From the NCBI RefSeq assembly GCF_028283785.1, contig NZ_JAPWKB010000002.1, positions 124,001-188,000 on the forward strand: 64,000 nt of DNA, given 5' to 3'. The position numbers were made by a program, and so were the translations under genes. Shown here one piece after another: positions 51,087 through 58,819 of the stretch; position 1 is the stretch's first letter; each line of letters opens with the position of its first letter. This DNA is from Paraburkholderia sp. Lineage in GTDB: Bacteria > Pseudomonadota > Gammaproteobacteria > Burkholderiales > Burkholderiaceae. The notes under the pieces were generated by a model. That model searched no databases. It saw nothing but the letters and a program-made list of their open reading frames with translations, and was not told the origin of the DNA.

Positions 51087-52204
51087 ACCCCGATCTGAAA
51101 CTGCATCGTTCTCACGGTGCCTTCGCACGGCTGCGCGACTGGCGCGCCGTCAGCGAAAACTCGCCGCAACTGCGCGTGGCGCTGGTGATCGGCGCGTCGG
51201 TTGCGCTGGCGATGCTCGCGGCGCTGGCGCTGATCGCGCTCGTCGGCGTGCCGATCCGCGATGCGCTCGCCGCGTTCGCCGACGGCGCGTGGGGTTCGCC
51301 GTATGCGATCGGCGCCTCGGTCAATCGCAGTCTCGCGTTCGCGCTGGTCGGTACCGGCTTCGTGATCGCGAATCGCGCGCGGCTCACCAACGTAGGCGGC
51401 GAAGGACAACTCGCGATCGGCGGCATTGCGGCCACCGCGATGAGCCTTTACGGCGGCTGCGCGGGCTTGCCGTTCGGGCTGTCGTTCGTGGTACCGATGC
51501 TGACGGCCGCCGCCGCTGGCGCGCTGTGGGGCGGCGTGCCGGGCGTGCTGAAGGCAAAGGCCGGCACCAACGAAGTGATCAGCACGCTGCTGCTGTCGTT
51601 TATCGCGGTATGGCTGCTTTACTGGTGCGTGCAAAGCGAAGTGCTGCTGCGCCAGCCGATGACCAGCGGCGCGACCTTGCCCGAATCGCTGGAGATTCCC
51701 GATCCGACCAAACTGCCCGGCATCTTCGTCGCGAGCGGGATGAATCTGCATATCGGCTTGCCGGTCACGCTGGTGCTCGCCGTCGCGGCCGCGATCATGC
51801 TGCGTCGCACGCGCTTCGGCCTGTGTCTGCAAGCGGCCGGTCTGAACCCGGTCGCCGCGCGCCGCGCCGGTTTGCCGATGACCTCCGCGCTGGTCGGCGC
51901 GCTCGCGCTCGCGGGCGCGTTCAGCGGACTCGCCGGTGCGTTGATGCTGCAAGGCGACCAGTACTCGTTGAAAGCGGGTTTTTCGTCGGGCTACGGCTTC
52001 GACGGACTGGTGGTCGGTCTGCTGGCGCGCGGGTCGATCACGGGCGTGTTCGCGGCCGCGTTGCTGTTCGGCTTCCTGCGCTCGGGCGGCATCAATATGG
52101 AAATGGTCGCGTCGGTGCCCTCGGCGCTGGTGCTGATCGTTCAGGGCATCGTGACGGTCGCGCTGGCGGGCGGCGCGATCTGGCTCGAACGCGGTCGCGC
52201 GTGA
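51083..52204 (+). CDS. ABC transporter permease (nucleoside/BMP type, first subunit)
   Basis: A 373-residue inner-membrane permease of the BPD_transp_2 family with about nine hydrophobic segments. Recognisable segments are NRARLTNVGGEGQLAIGGIA, AGTNEVISTLLLSFIAVWLL, RFGLCLQAAGLNPVAARRAG and GFSSGYGFDGLVVGLLARGS. It pairs with the second permease gene 23 bases downstream to form the channel. The start overlaps the ATPase stop. Confidence 0.92.
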   Translation: MNPDLKLHRSHGAFARLRDWRAVSENSPQLRVALVIGASVALAMLAALALIALVGVPIRDALAAFADGAWGSPYAIGASVNRSLAFALVGTGFVIANRARLTNVGGEGQLAIGGIAATAMSLYGGCAGLPFGLSFVVPMLTAAAAGALWGGVPGVLKAKAGTNEVISTLLLSFIAVWLLYWCVQSEVLLRQPMTSGATLPESLEIPDPTKLPGIFVASGMNLHIGLPVTLVLAVAAAIMLRRTRFGLCLQAAGLNPVAARRAGLPMTSALVGALALAGAFSGLAGALMLQGDQYSLKAGFSSGYGFDGLVVGLLARGSITGVFAAALLFGFLRSGGINMEMVASVPSALVLIVQGIVTVALAGGAIWLERGRA

Positions 52205-52227
52205 TTTCGGATTGACGGAGAACCACA

Positions 52228-53145
52228 ATGAATCTTGAGCTTCTGGCGGTATTCGGCGGCGCATCGATCCGGCTCGCCGCACCGATGATGCTCGCATCGA
52301 CCGGCGAGTTGATCAGCGAACGCGCGGGCGTGCTGAACATGAGCGTCGAAGGGATGATGCTGACGGGCGCGTTTCTCGGCGCGCTGTTTTCGTGGCTGAC
52401 CGGACATCCGGCCGTGGGTCTCGTCTGCGCGATGATCGGCATCGTGCCGCTCGCGCTGTTGCAGGCGTTTCTCAGCATCACGTTGCGCGCAAACCAGATC
52501 GTGACCGGAATCGGCATCAACATTCTGGCGCTGGGCGGCACGACGCTCGCATATCGCGAGGTTTTCGGCGAGCGCTCCAGCGCGGTGATTCCTGGCCTCG
52601 CGCGCTGGTCGCCGCCCGGTCTCGGCAGCTTGCCGGTGATCGGCGAGCCGGTGTTTCATCAGGTATGGCTGCTGTATGCGGGATTGGTCGTGCTGATCGG
52701 CACGTCGATGGTGATGCGTAAAACCTCGCTCGGGATCGCGTTGCACGCGAGCGGCGTCGCGCCGCGCGCGGTCGATCAATCCGGCTTGCCGGTCACGCGC
52801 ATCCGTTACGGTGCAGTGGTGTTTTCGGGCGTGATGTCTGCGGCGGCGGGATGTTTTATTTCGATCGGCGACATCCACACGTTCACCGAAGGCATGACCA
52901 ACGGCACCGGTTATCTGGCGATTGCCGCGATCATTTTCGGTAACTGGAAAATCGGCCGTACCGCGTTTGCGTGTCTGCTGTTCGGCGCGGCCACGGCGAT
53001 GCAATTCCAGTTGCCGATGTTCGGCATTCATGTGCCGACCGCATTGCTGATCATGCTGCCGTATCTGCTGGCGCTGATCGCGGTGGCGGGACTGATCGGA
53101 CGGCAGACCGCGCCGCCGGCGTTGACCCAGCCGTTCCGGCGTTGA
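52228..53145 (+). CDS. ABC transporter permease (nucleoside/BMP type, second subunit)
   Basis: A 305-residue permease of the same BPD_transp_2 family: LAAPMMLASTGELISERAGV, LNMSVEGMMLTGAFLGALFS, ITLRANQIVTGIGINILALG, TSLGIALHASGVAPRAVDQS and GTGYLAIAAIIFGNWKIGRT. About eight hydrophobic segments are visible. GGAG precedes the ATG. A TetR-type regulator gene follows after 57 bases in the same direction. Confidence 0.92.
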   Translation: MNLELLAVFGGASIRLAAPMMLASTGELISERAGVLNMSVEGMMLTGAFLGALFSWLTGHPAVGLVCAMIGIVPLALLQAFLSITLRANQIVTGIGINILALGGTTLAYREVFGERSSAVIPGLARWSPPGLGSLPVIGEPVFHQVWLLYAGLVVLIGTSMVMRKTSLGIALHASGVAPRAVDQSGLPVTRIRYGAVVFSGVMSAAAGCFISIGDIHTFTEGMTNGTGYLAIAAIIFGNWKIGRTAFACLLFGAATAMQFQLPMFGIHVPTALLIMLPYLLALIAVAGLIGRQTAPPALTQPFRR

Positions 53146-53202
53146 TCGCGACGGCTCTGCTACCCTTCCGCTCACATTCCGATTTCAATACCGAACTTGT
53201 CC

Positions 53203-53982
53203 ATGCCCAGCAAGACGTCGTCACCCGCGAAACCGCTTCGAAATACGCCGGCACGCGCCGTCCGCACGTCGAAGAAAATCGCCGCCGCAACCGGAACCGC
53301 CGCACCGCCGACCAGGCGCGCGCAGCTTGCCGCGAAAACCCGCGACCGTCTGCTCAAAATCGCGATTCGCGAATTCGCGGATAAAGGCTTTAGCGGTGCG
53401 CGCGTCGAAACGATTGCGAGCCGTTCCAAAGTCAATATACGAATGATCTACCACTACTTCGGTGGTAAAGAAAAACTGTATGTGGAAGTACTCGAACACG
53501 TGCTCGGCCGACTGCGCGAAGCCGAACTCGCCGTCACGCTCGACGTCGAAAAAATCGATCCGGCCAGCGGCATTCTGCAACTGTACGATTTCACCGAAGG
53601 ACACTTCGCGCGGCATCCGGAACTGCTGTGTCTGCTGTCGTGGGAAAACCTGAATCGCGCGCGCTATATGAAGCAGTCGCGGACCATTCCGGCGATGTCG
53701 TCGCCGGTGCTCGACAAGCTGCGCACGCTGATTACGCGTGGCGAAGCAGCCGGAACATTACGTACCGGCATCGATCCCTTACATCTTTATGTCACGCTGG
53801 TCAGTCTTGCTTACTTTCACAAGTCGAACGCTTATACGCTGTCGCGGATGTTCGAAACGGAAATGCTCGACGATGCCTGGCAAGCCGCGCATAAACACCA
53901 GGCGCATGAGCTGGTGAATGCTTTCCTGCAACGCGACATAGTGCCCGCGGATGCACTGCGGAATGCGGCAATAAAAGCCTGA
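53203..53982 (+). CDS. TetR family transcriptional regulator (RutR-like)
   Basis: A 259-residue TetR regulator with a basic, Ala/Thr-rich N-terminal extension of about 40 residues (RTSKKIAAATGTAAPPTRRA). The DNA-binding part is KTRDRLLKIAIREFADKGFS and ARVETIASRSKVNIRMIYHY, followed by FGGKEKLYVEVLEHVL. The ligand domain resembles RutR-type regulators, which respond to pyrimidines, but this is only an impression. It probably controls the transporter operon it follows and perhaps the divergent hydrolase operon. The ATG at 53203 is used; a TTG at 53197 is possible. Confidence 0.87.
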   Translation: MPSKTSSPAKPLRNTPARAVRTSKKIAAATGTAAPPTRRAQLAAKTRDRLLKIAIREFADKGFSGARVETIASRSKVNIRMIYHYFGGKEKLYVEVLEHVLGRLREAELAVTLDVEKIDPASGILQLYDFTEGHFARHPELLCLLSWENLNRARYMKQSRTIPAMSSPVLDKLRTLITRGEAAGTLRTGIDPLHLYVTLVSLAYFHKSNAYTLSRMFETEMLDDAWQAAHKHQAHELVNAFLQRDIVPADALRNAAIKA

Positions 53983-54048
53983 ATGCTTTTAATAAAATGC
54001 ACGCACCAGCCGCTCAAGCCGCACGAGCCGCGCAGGTGCCGCGTGCAA

Positions 54049-54351
54049 TTACCGGCTGAAAAAGAAAGCGGGGGCTTCGCGGTCGTCGTGCGACGCGGCG
54101 GAGGCCGTTGAATCGACGCGGAAAAACTCCGGATCGACCCCGGCGTGCTTCGCCGCTTTCAGCCAGTCCGGCATGTCGCCGCTGCCGTTCCACTGGTTTC
54201 CCTTGGCATCCTGGTAGACCGGGCGATGCGCCTGATCGGCGTTGATCGCGGTGGCGAGGTCGTCGTATGAAATGCCGAATTCTTCCATGCGCCGGCGAAT
54301 CCAGACGATAAGACGGTCTCGCGCTTCACCGTCAAAATGCTTGTTTGTCAT
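54049..54351 (-). CDS. Small H-NS-like DNA-binding domain protein
   Basis: A 100-residue protein. Residues about 45-80 match the H-NS C-terminal domain: RPVYQDAKGNQWNGSGDMPD followed by WLKAAKHAG, with the usual Y-D-x-x-G-x-x-W-x-G-x-G-x-x-P-x-W pattern. The N-terminal 40 residues (RLIVWIRRRMEEFGISYDDL) are far shorter than the coiled-coil oligomerisation region of full H-NS and could form one or two helices. A single-domain form may compete with or modify full-length H-NS. The ATG at 54351 is used; the TTG at 54363 is an alternative. The gene stands alone. Confidence 0.75.
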   Translation of the reverse strand: MTNKHFDGEARDRLIVWIRRRMEEFGISYDDLATAINADQAHRPVYQDAKGNQWNGSGDMPDWLKAAKHAGVDPEFFRVDSTASAASHDDREAPAFFFSR

Positions 54352-54712
54352 GTGTGTCGTCAATCAGTCTGCGAACCTACGGTCAATACGGCAATAACGG
54401 CCATGCATGTGTGGCAAGTGCAGAAGAGTTTACAGGATTAACACCAGACAACGCGGTCATAACCGACAGTACGACGGTAAATGTGTTGCCCGCGCCACGA
54501 GGTGTACTCCATATAAGCGCTTGCCAGTACGACAATCCAGTTGTTCAGTTGCATCGCATCGCCCTCGATAGACTGCGGGAATACGGAGTGTTCCCGTAAA
54601 TTCAGTCTATGACCGGAGAGGGCCGGTCAATCTGGCGAAAAGAGGCAACTGTCGAGATCAGTTTCGGGAATCGCGTGGCAGGGGATGAAGCGCCCGCTGC
54701 ATACACGCGTTT
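54352..54712. other. Intergenic region between two minus-strand genes
   Basis: About 360 bases of lower G+C with no gene I can support. It must hold the promoter of the H-NS-like gene, and is the sort of AT-rich sequence H-NS proteins bind. No clear terminator for the LysE gene is visible. Confidence 0.45.
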
Positions 54713-55312
54713 TTAATGAAACGCCGTCCATGCAATCGTCAAAGAGAATACAGCAAGTACGACCGACGCCGAGCGCTGGACGCCAACCGGATCGAGCCAC
54801 GGTAATCTGCCGCTGCCCAATGCCGCGCCGAGCGCAATCCAGCCTGTGCCGATCGGCACCAGCAACGCCGCGAAAAGCGTCATTGCCTCGATAAAACAAG
54901 CGGGAGTCGCGAATGCGGCGGCGGGGAAAATCGTACTTCCGAACAGGATACCTTTTGGATTCAGCAATGTCGCGATAAACAGCGTAAAAGGCCTTACCGC
55001 GTGTCGATCCGACGAAAAAACCGCCAGCGTCGCACGCCACATCCGGATCGCGAGCCACGCAATGTACAGGCCGCTCGCGATTCGAACGGTCATCGACAGC
55101 CACGGCATCGTATCGCCAACGCGCGTGAAACACAGGCCCCAAACCGAAACGGCAATGACATAGCCGGCCAGCTCGACGAGCGTCAGGCGCACCGAACGCG
55201 CCACGCCCTGCTGTGCGCCGGCAGCGGCAAGCAAGGTATTGGTCGGGCCGGGCACGCTCAGGATCACGGCAATGCCGAGCCCGAAAGCGATCAGGGTGGA
55301 GACTGGAAACAT
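54713..55312 (-). CDS. LysE family translocator
   Basis: A 199-residue inner-membrane exporter of the LysE/RhtB superfamily. It starts MFPVSTLIAFGLGIAVILSV followed by the family motif PGPTNTLLAAAGAQQG, then LYIAWLAIRMWR and FIATLLNPKGILFGSTIFPA. About five to six hydrophobic segments are present. Such proteins export amino acids or related compounds. The ATG at 55312 gives the family N-terminus; the longer frame to 55372 adds a charged leader without similarity. Confidence 0.85.
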   Translation of the reverse strand: MFPVSTLIAFGLGIAVILSVPGPTNTLLAAAGAQQGVARSVRLTLVELAGYVIAVSVWGLCFTRVGDTMPWLSMTVRIASGLYIAWLAIRMWRATLAVFSSDRHAVRPFTLFIATLLNPKGILFGSTIFPAAAFATPACFIEAMTLFAALLVPIGTGWIALGAALGSGRLPWLDPVGVQRSASVVLAVFSLTIAWTAFH

Positions 55313-55654
55313 GCGGCAAACGGAAGGGTCGTGCTTTTCGAATTGCCACCGTTTTACCACGGATGCGTGCAACGACGTTCTGTCGGGTCATGGAGCGGCG
55401 TCGGCAATTGTTGACAGTGCATGCGGCGCGCCGGATATGTCGCCCGCTTAAGCCCGTCCGGGCTCAAAACGCCGATCACCGTTTTCTCGCGCGCGGTCAG
55501 CCGGTTGGCATGCGGAATTCGCATGCTACGATTCCCGATTGATCTGAACCGGCATAGACATGAACACGGCATCGATAAATCAGCCACGCGCGCCGCGTGC
55601 GCAAAACCATGTGCGCAGTGCCGGGAATCCTCGGGCGACGAATCCGGAGCGTCG
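55313..55654. other. Intergenic region upstream of the CxxC protein and LysE genes
   Basis: A divergent intergenic region of 342 bases. No gene, palindrome or repeat stands out. GGAG at about 55646-55649 is the ribosome site of the small CxxC gene. Confidence 0.45.
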
Positions 55655-55879
55655 ATGAAACTCTGGATCCAACCCTGCGACGCCTGCGCGCAACTGTACG
55701 GCGAACCGGCCAGCACCGAGCCGCATGAAAAGCTGACGCTCAACGGCGTCGGTTTCGTCAAGGATGCGACGGCCGAACAGCACTTCACCTGCGCCCGTTG
55801 CGGCGGCGTATTCGCGCGAATCCTGACGGGACCGGCGCCGCGCCAGATCTGGATGATGCTGAACGCCGGCCAGCACTGA
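55655..55879 (+). CDS. Small zinc-ribbon-like protein of unknown function
   Basis: A 74-residue protein starting MKLWIQPCDACAQLYGEPAS. Two Cys pairs (Cys8-x-x-Cys11 and CARCGG near residue 47) suggest one zinc ion bound. The tail is GVFARILTGPAPRQIWMMLN. Its start has GGAG at a good distance. I do not recognise the family. It might be a metal-binding or protein-interaction module; it lies upstream of a CheY-like gene, 121 bases apart, in the same direction. Confidence 0.6.
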   Translation: MKLWIQPCDACAQLYGEPASTEPHEKLTLNGVGFVKDATAEQHFTCARCGGVFARILTGPAPRQIWMMLNAGQH

Positions 55880-56000
55880 CGCGATGAATCGACCCACTCA
55901 CAACGACCGCGAATCCGCGCACGTCCCGACCGCACAGTGCTCGCCGCGTCGCGCGTGGGAACGGTTGTTGCGACCCGTCTTCGCAGGAGGAAGCGCATAA

Positions 56001-56348
56001 ATGGCCCTTGTTCTGCTGGTCGAAGACGATGCGAATCTGCTGCGAGCGCTGGAAACACTCGTCAGCACCGATGGCCATGCGGTCAGAACTGCTGTCAACG
56101 GTGTCGATGCGCTGTCGGTGGCGCGGGCGGAACGACCCGACGTGGTCGTTTCGGACTGCATGATGCCGCTGATGGACGGCGTGGAATTACTACGCGAAAT
56201 GAAATCGATGCCCGCGTTGCAGGCGATTCCGTTCGTGATGACATCGGCGATTGCGAGCGCGCCGAACGCGTCGGTCTATGCGTTTTTGCGCAAGCCGTTT
56301 CCCGCCAAGGAATTGTTGCGCGTGATCCGCCGCGCGCTGTCCTCGTGA
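56001..56348 (+). CDS. Single-domain response regulator (CheY-like)
   Basis: A 115-residue receiver domain with nothing attached. The acidic pair is Glu8-Asp9-Asp10 (LVEDDANLL), the phosphorylated Asp is Asp52 in VVVSDCMMPLMDG, Thr is in FVMTSA, and Lys is in FLRKPF, so it should be phosphorylated normally. No histidine kinase, chemotaxis or output gene is nearby, and the partner is therefore unknown. A hairpin terminator follows at 56376. Confidence 0.88.
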   Translation: MALVLLVEDDANLLRALETLVSTDGHAVRTAVNGVDALSVARAERPDVVVSDCMMPLMDGVELLREMKSMPALQAIPFVMTSAIASAPNASVYAFLRKPFPAKELLRVIRRALSS

Positions 56349-56375
56349 TCGCCGGCAGCGACGCGCGAAAGACGT

Positions 56376-56407
56376 AAAAAAACCGGCTCGCAAGCCGGTT
56401 TTTTTAT
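56376..56407. terminator. Bidirectional intrinsic terminator
   Basis: AACCGGCT (56382-56389) and AGCCGGTT (56394-56401) with a four-base loop, an A run before and a T run (56400-56406) after. It can end both the plus-strand response-regulator gene and the minus-strand YeaQ-type gene. Confidence 0.9.
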
Positions 56408-56427
56408 TGCACCAACGCGACCTCCCG

Positions 56428-56703
56428 TCAGAGCGACCCCGCTCGTCCGCGACTGAAAAGCCGAACGATTGCAAGCAGGATGACCGCGCCGATCAATGCG
56501 GTAATCAGCGAACCGATGATGCCGCTGCCCAGGTGCAGCCCCAGCGCGCCGCCCAGCCATCCGCCGATAAACGCGCCGATGATGCCGACCACGATATCGA
56601 TAATGATCCCGAAGCCGCCGCCGTCGACGATTCGTCCTGCCAACGCGCCCGCAATACCGCCGATGATCAACCAAAAGATAATGCCGTGTGAGACGGGTTC
56701 CAT
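56428..56703 (-). CDS. GlsB/YeaQ/YmgE family stress-response membrane protein
   Basis: A 91-residue, very hydrophobic protein: MEPVSHGIIFWLIIGGIAGA, then LAGRIVDGGGFGIIIDIVVG and IIGAFIGGWLGGALGLHLGS, with three membrane segments and Gly zippers. This is the transglycosylase-associated (YeaQ/GlsB) family, often induced by stress; its mechanism is unknown. GGAGGA precedes the ATG at 56703. The upstream frame to 56868 is not used. Confidence 0.9.
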   Translation of the reverse strand: MEPVSHGIIFWLIIGGIAGALAGRIVDGGGFGIIIDIVVGIIGAFIGGWLGGALGLHLGSGIIGSLITALIGAVILLAIVRLFSRGRAGSL

Positions 56704-56889
56704 AGAATCCTCCGAGAGTGTCGCCAGGTATGCGAACGGTTTGACCAACGCGACAGCCTGTGCGTTCCAGCAATTGACGTGCCGCGTCGCGTGGCGAACT
56801 TCGGAAACTGCGGATTCGGGCGCGTGGAACCGGCGGATGCACCGGTCGATACGCTCGCTAACGTGCAAGTGCGTAAGCGTGTCCGTGCG

Positions 56890-58017
56890 TTAGCGTACGG
56901 GCAACGACGTCCGCGAAAATATCTGCGTCAGCCGCGAGATCACCCGGCCCACGTCGATCAGGTTCTTCGCCGACTGTTCGAGCGCGGGCAAGACCGGCGC
57001 ATCGGACGACAGAAACAGGTTCAACTCGCGGTCGTAGACAATATCCACGAGCCAGATAAGCCGCTGCACGACGAACGGTTCGCGCAATCGCGCCACGTGA
57101 AGCCGGTCGAGCAGAATCGTGTCGTACCGCCCCGCCACGTCCAGATAATCGAGGTACGAACGGCTCGCGACGCACATCTCGTCGAAATTGCACCACACCG
57201 CGGACTTGCCCGCGCCCGCAACCTGAAGCGGCCGGTAGCGTAATTCGATGCGCTGCGGTTGCGGCGGCGCATCTTCGAAAGACGCGAATACGGCCGAGAG
57301 ATCGCGGTGCGTGGTGGCGTCGGCGAGTTCGGCAGCACTCAGCAGCGTACTTCCGTTCTTGCCGCCCTCGCCGCTCGCATTCGACGACGCCGGCGCTTGC
57401 CGGTAGTCGATCTGCGCATCGAGTTCGATGACCGCAAAAGTGCGCTCGATCCTTTCGATGGTCGGCACGAAGCGGGGATGCAACTCCGGATCGGGCAACA
57501 ATCCGTCCGGACGATAGTTCGACGTGACCAGCAGGAAGATGCGATGACTCGCTAGAAACTCGACCAGCCGCGCGAGAATCAGCGCATCGGCGATATCGTG
57601 AACATGGAACTCCTCGAACCACAGATACCGCGTCGCGCCGAGCCATTCGGTCAATGCGGCGCTCATGCGGTCGGTCGATCCCGTCGGCACGCTGACCAGC
57701 AACCTGCCGATATCGCGCTGGAACTCGTGGAAGTGGACGCGGCGTTTTTCGCACGCAAGCGCATCGAAGATCACGCCTGCCATCAAGGTTTTGCCGCGTC
57801 CCGGCGGACCGTAGACGTATGCGCCGCGCACGCCGTCGCGCCCGGTGTCGGCGAACGCGGCGCGGATCGTATCGACCTGCGTGCGGCCGACGTGCGTCTG
57901 CTCGCGATCGGCGGAGAAACCGCGTTCGGCCAGCGCCTCCGGCACGTCGAACGACGCATCGAGGACGGCGTCTGTCGAAGACGTGGAAAACGTATTGCTG
58001 CTACCTGATTTCATCAT
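56890..58017 (-). CDS. zapE: ZapE/AFG1-like ATPase
   Basis: A 375-residue P-loop ATPase of the AFG1/ZapE family. Walker A is YGPPGRGKTLM (Lys76), followed by the family motif VHFHEFQRDI, Walker B YLWFEEFHVHDIADALIL, LLVTSNYRPDGL and the late TILLDRLHVARL-type region. In typical members Walker B reads DEF; here residues 135-136 are Glu-Glu. ZapE acts at the Z-ring under stress and AFG1 in protein quality control. The sequence is more divergent than ordinary ZapE, so this may be an additional paralogue. Its start lies three bases after the TetR stop, so the two are probably co-transcribed. Confidence 0.82.
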   Translation of the reverse strand: MMKSGSSNTFSTSSTDAVLDASFDVPEALAERGFSADREQTHVGRTQVDTIRAAFADTGRDGVRGAYVYGPPGRGKTLMAGVIFDALACEKRRVHFHEFQRDIGRLLVSVPTGSTDRMSAALTEWLGATRYLWFEEFHVHDIADALILARLVEFLASHRIFLLVTSNYRPDGLLPDPELHPRFVPTIERIERTFAVIELDAQIDYRQAPASSNASGEGGKNGSTLLSAAELADATTHRDLSAVFASFEDAPPQPQRIELRYRPLQVAGAGKSAVWCNFDEMCVASRSYLDYLDVAGRYDTILLDRLHVARLREPFVVQRLIWLVDIVYDRELNLFLSSDAPVLPALEQSAKNLIDVGRVISRLTQIFSRTSLPVR

Positions 58018-58020
58018 TCA

Positions 58021-58647
58021 CTACGTGGACGTGTGCTGCATCCCGGCCTGATGACGCAGACCGAGCCCTTCGCACAGCACGCGCGCGCAATCGCGCGCGG
58101 CCTGGGTTCGTTTTGCGCGGCTGCCGGAGTCGCGCGCCATCTGATCGATCATGCCGACAAAAATCTTGCCGATCTGTTTTGCCGAAATATCGGCGCGAAA
58201 AATACCGCTTTTCTGTTCTTTAGCGATATTCGATGCGATCCACGATGCCAGCCCTTTCTTGGTTTCCGTGCAGCCGGGCGGCTGAAAAAAACCGATCTCG
58301 GTGAGGTCGAGATCTTCAGCCAGAAAGTGCAGAAACTTCAAAAAGCTCAGCGTAACGAGATCGAGCAGTTCGGCTGCGGCCACGTCGCGCTCGATCAGCA
58401 GCGTGACGGTCAACGCCTGCAAACGGCGTCGAAATTCAGCGACCAGTTCTTCGTATGCCGCTTCCTTGCTGTCGAAGTAGATATAGAAACTCGGTTGGCT
58501 CAAGCCGGCACTGCTGACGATATCGCCGACTTTGGTGTTGTGATAGCCGAGCCGCGCAAACTCCGCGGCCGCGACGGCCAGCAGTTTTGCACGGGTTCTT
58601 TCCCCTTTCGACGGTATCGGCTCGATCTGTTTCGCAGCGCGGGTCAT
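58021..58647 (-). CDS. TetR family transcriptional regulator
   Basis: A 208-residue TetR protein: GERTRAKLLAVAAAEFARLG, YHNTKVGDIVSSAGLSQPSF, then YIYFDSKEAAYEELVAEF, and an all-helical ligand domain. It is divergent from an MFS efflux gene; two copies of TTACT-N4-AGTAA lie between them, so it most likely represses the pump and itself and is released by a pump substrate. The ZapE-like gene follows directly. Confidence 0.88.
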   Translation of the reverse strand: MTRAAKQIEPIPSKGERTRAKLLAVAAAEFARLGYHNTKVGDIVSSAGLSQPSFYIYFDSKEAAYEELVAEFRRRLQALTVTLLIERDVAAAELLDLVTLSFLKFLHFLAEDLDLTEIGFFQPPGCTETKKGLASWIASNIAKEQKSGIFRADISAKQIGKIFVGMIDQMARDSGSRAKRTQAARDCARVLCEGLGLRHQAGMQHTST

Positions 58648-58755
58648 GTCCTGGCCAAGGCATCGTGTCTCGTGTGGAACGGCATGTTACCACCGGATAA
58701 CCCGCGCGAGACCCCGCTTTAACCCGCGTCCGGGGCCGTCGTTCCATCATTTTTA

Positions 58756-58769
58756 TTACTTGCCAGTAA
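58756..58769. promoter_or_regulatory. TetR operator copy 1
   Basis: TTACTTGCCAGTAA: perfect five-base arms with a four-base spacer, 51 bases before the MFS start. The same arms recur at 58801-58814. Confidence 0.65.
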
Positions 58770-58800
58770 CTTGAGCGGCACGTACCATTGCGCCCAAACA

Positions 58801-58814
58801 TTACTTTTTAGTAA
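58801..58814. promoter_or_regulatory. TetR operator copy 2
   Basis: TTACTTTTTAGTAA: identical arms to copy 1, centred 45 bases away (about four helical turns) and ending five bases before the MFS ATG, where bound protein could block transcription or the ribosome site. Confidence 0.65.
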
Positions 58815-58819
58815 CCTCC

